Of a DNA stretch of 64,000 nucleotides, positions 63,721 through 64,000 are shown piece by piece. The stretch is from contig JANXMZ010000059.1 of the NCBI GenBank assembly GCA_025354385.1, positions 106,743 through 170,742 on the forward strand, given 5' to 3'. Position numbers and translations under genes: made by a program. A model generated the notes under the pieces. The model searched no databases. It was not told where the DNA came from and worked only from the letters and a program-made list of their open reading frames with translations. How positions within the stretch are numbered: the first letter of the stretch is position 1; the number at the start of each line of letters is the position of its first letter. This DNA is from Bacteroidota bacterium. Lineage in GTDB: Bacteria; Bacteroidota; Bacteroidia; NS11-12g; UBA955.

Positions 63721-63781
63721 GTATCCATATAAATTATTTAAACAAAAATATTTATATGAATGGGAAAAATAAAATGGATAC
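63721..63781. repeat. Nested inverted repeat at the right edge of the array
   Basis: GTATCC (63721-63726) pairs with GGATAC (63776-63781), and inside it CATATAAAT (63726-63734) pairs with ATTTATATG (63750-63758). It directly follows the last palindrome and may mark the element's right end. Beyond it to 63885 the DNA is AT-rich, with a 14-bp perfect palindrome AATAAAATTTTATT at 63837-63850 and no gene. Confidence 0.45.
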
Positions 63782-63885
63782 GCAAAAAAAATGATTCGTG
63801 ATTTGTAAAAAATTAATCGTCAATTTTTTATGGAATAATAAAATTTTATTTGGTTTGGGATCAATAGCGTCCTAAACGATTAAAA

Positions 63886-63952
63886 AAAGAAAGGGAAGTT
63901 TTTATCCTCAGAGTTACCTTTGAGGTTCTACAAAAAACATCCCCCTTTCTTT
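63886..63952 (+). promoter_or_regulatory. Long 5' hairpin over the transposase start region
   Basis: AAAGAAAGGG (63886-63895) pairs perfectly with CCCTTTCTTT (63943-63952). Inside, GTTTTT (63898-63903) pairs with AAAAAC (63933-63938) and CCTCA (63906-63910) with TGAGG (63921-63925). The stem ends 2 nt before the ATG at 63955, so a transcript starting upstream would have its ribosome-binding region buried. This resembles the anti-readthrough hairpins known for IS10 and IS50. Confidence 0.6.
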
Positions 63953-63954
63953 CA

Positions 63955-64000
63955 ATGACAAATGTAAATCTGTTTTCTCAAATTATATCAAAATTAGACC
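63955..64000 (+). CDS. Transposase N-terminus, IS4-like (3' end outside window)
   Basis: Fifteen codons are visible (MTNVNLFSQIISKLD). The (L/F)FSQI(I/L)SxLD start is typical of IS4-family transposases with the DUF4372 N-terminal domain found in Bacteroidota. The rest is cut off by the window, so intactness is unknown. Confidence 0.55.
   Translation, partial: MTNVNLFSQIISKLD

Larger units (their letters stand above)
63782..64000 (+). mobile_element. Left part of an insertion sequence (IS4-like), truncated by the window
   Basis: The window ends in the first codons of a transposase preceded by a long hairpin. The left terminal inverted repeat cannot be placed because the right end is not visible; the boundary lies somewhere between 63782 and 63886. 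The IS4 assignment rests on the transposase N-terminus and is tentative. Confidence 0.5.

Noticed and set aside
63475..63772. Open frames on the plus strand across the palindrome array
   Set aside because: Their translations are repeats of the DNA repeat (YPYGI/IPKGY-like units), they overlap the transposase start, and have no support as genes.

Overview
The window is chromosomal DNA from an AT-rich (roughly one third G+C by eye) member of the Bacteroidota, probably an environmental Sphingobacteriales/Chitinophagales-type lineage. The evidence is two secreted proteins with the type B (gliding-associated) C-terminal domain of the type IX secretion system (T9SS), a PorW/SprE-like T9SS protein, promoters of the Bacteroidota TAnnTTTG type, a short molybdopterin-less NuoG, an atp operon without atpD/atpC, and families largely restricted to the phylum (DUF4271, DUF4369-TlpA). 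I cannot assign a species. No rRNA, tRNA or CRISPR array is visible.

Layout. 1-6.3 kb: the 3' part of a UvrD-type helicase fused to a PD-(D/E)XK nuclease, a MORN/YwqK-like lipoprotein, a SnoaL-like protein, a multispanning GT-C-like membrane protein and mnmE. 6.3-13.3 kb: an ECF sigma factor, a membrane-anchored putative anti-sigma protein carrying a T9SS-cargo-like C-terminal domain, and an 1818-residue PKD-rich T9SS cargo, all on the minus strand. 13.3-18.4 kb: a YbjN-like protein, sucD, rocD, and a second PKD/T9SS type B cargo. 18.4-22.1 kb: lipB-lemA-TPM-TPM-exonuclease operon and yraN. 22.2-25.1 kb: a GH92 alpha-mannosidase. 25.3-32.3 kb (minus): an operon running from a degenerate M23 protein and a bactofilin through atpZ, an AtpI-like gene, and atpB-E-F-H-A-G. 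32.4-37.9 kb (plus, divergent): PorW/SprE-like TPR protein, class A penicillin-binding protein, DUF2459 protein. 38.0-51.1 kb: complete nuoABCDEFGHIJKLMN operon. 51.2-54.7 kb (minus): Omp85-like protein, DUF4271 protein, hemD. 54.8-62.6 kb: alkaline phosphatase, prohibitin-like protein, two TlpA paralogues flanking a cytochrome c-AraC pair, xseA-xseB. 62.6-64.0 kb: accessory DNA with palindromic repeats, a REP-associated (IS200/IS605-like) tyrosine transposase, a 50-bp tandem palindrome array, and the left part of a second insertion sequence whose transposase runs off the window.

How it fits together. Most of the window is housekeeping: respiration (nuo), ATP synthesis (atp), TCA cycle (sucD), lipoylation (lipB), haem (hemD), tRNA modification (mnmE) and repair (helicase-nuclease, xseAB). 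A second theme is the cell envelope: bactofilin and an M23 fold co-transcribed with ATP synthase, PBP1A beside a T9SS component, an Omp85 protein, and T9SS cargo.

The most original candidate is the sigma/anti-sigma pair at 11.9-13.3 kb. The anti-sigma's predicted periplasmic end resembles a T9SS cargo signal, and the next gene encodes a giant cargo with a related domain. This suggests, as inference only, a circuit that senses T9SS export. Several start sites lie only 4-10 nt after a TAnnTTTG promoter box, which suggests leaderless or nearly leaderless transcripts.
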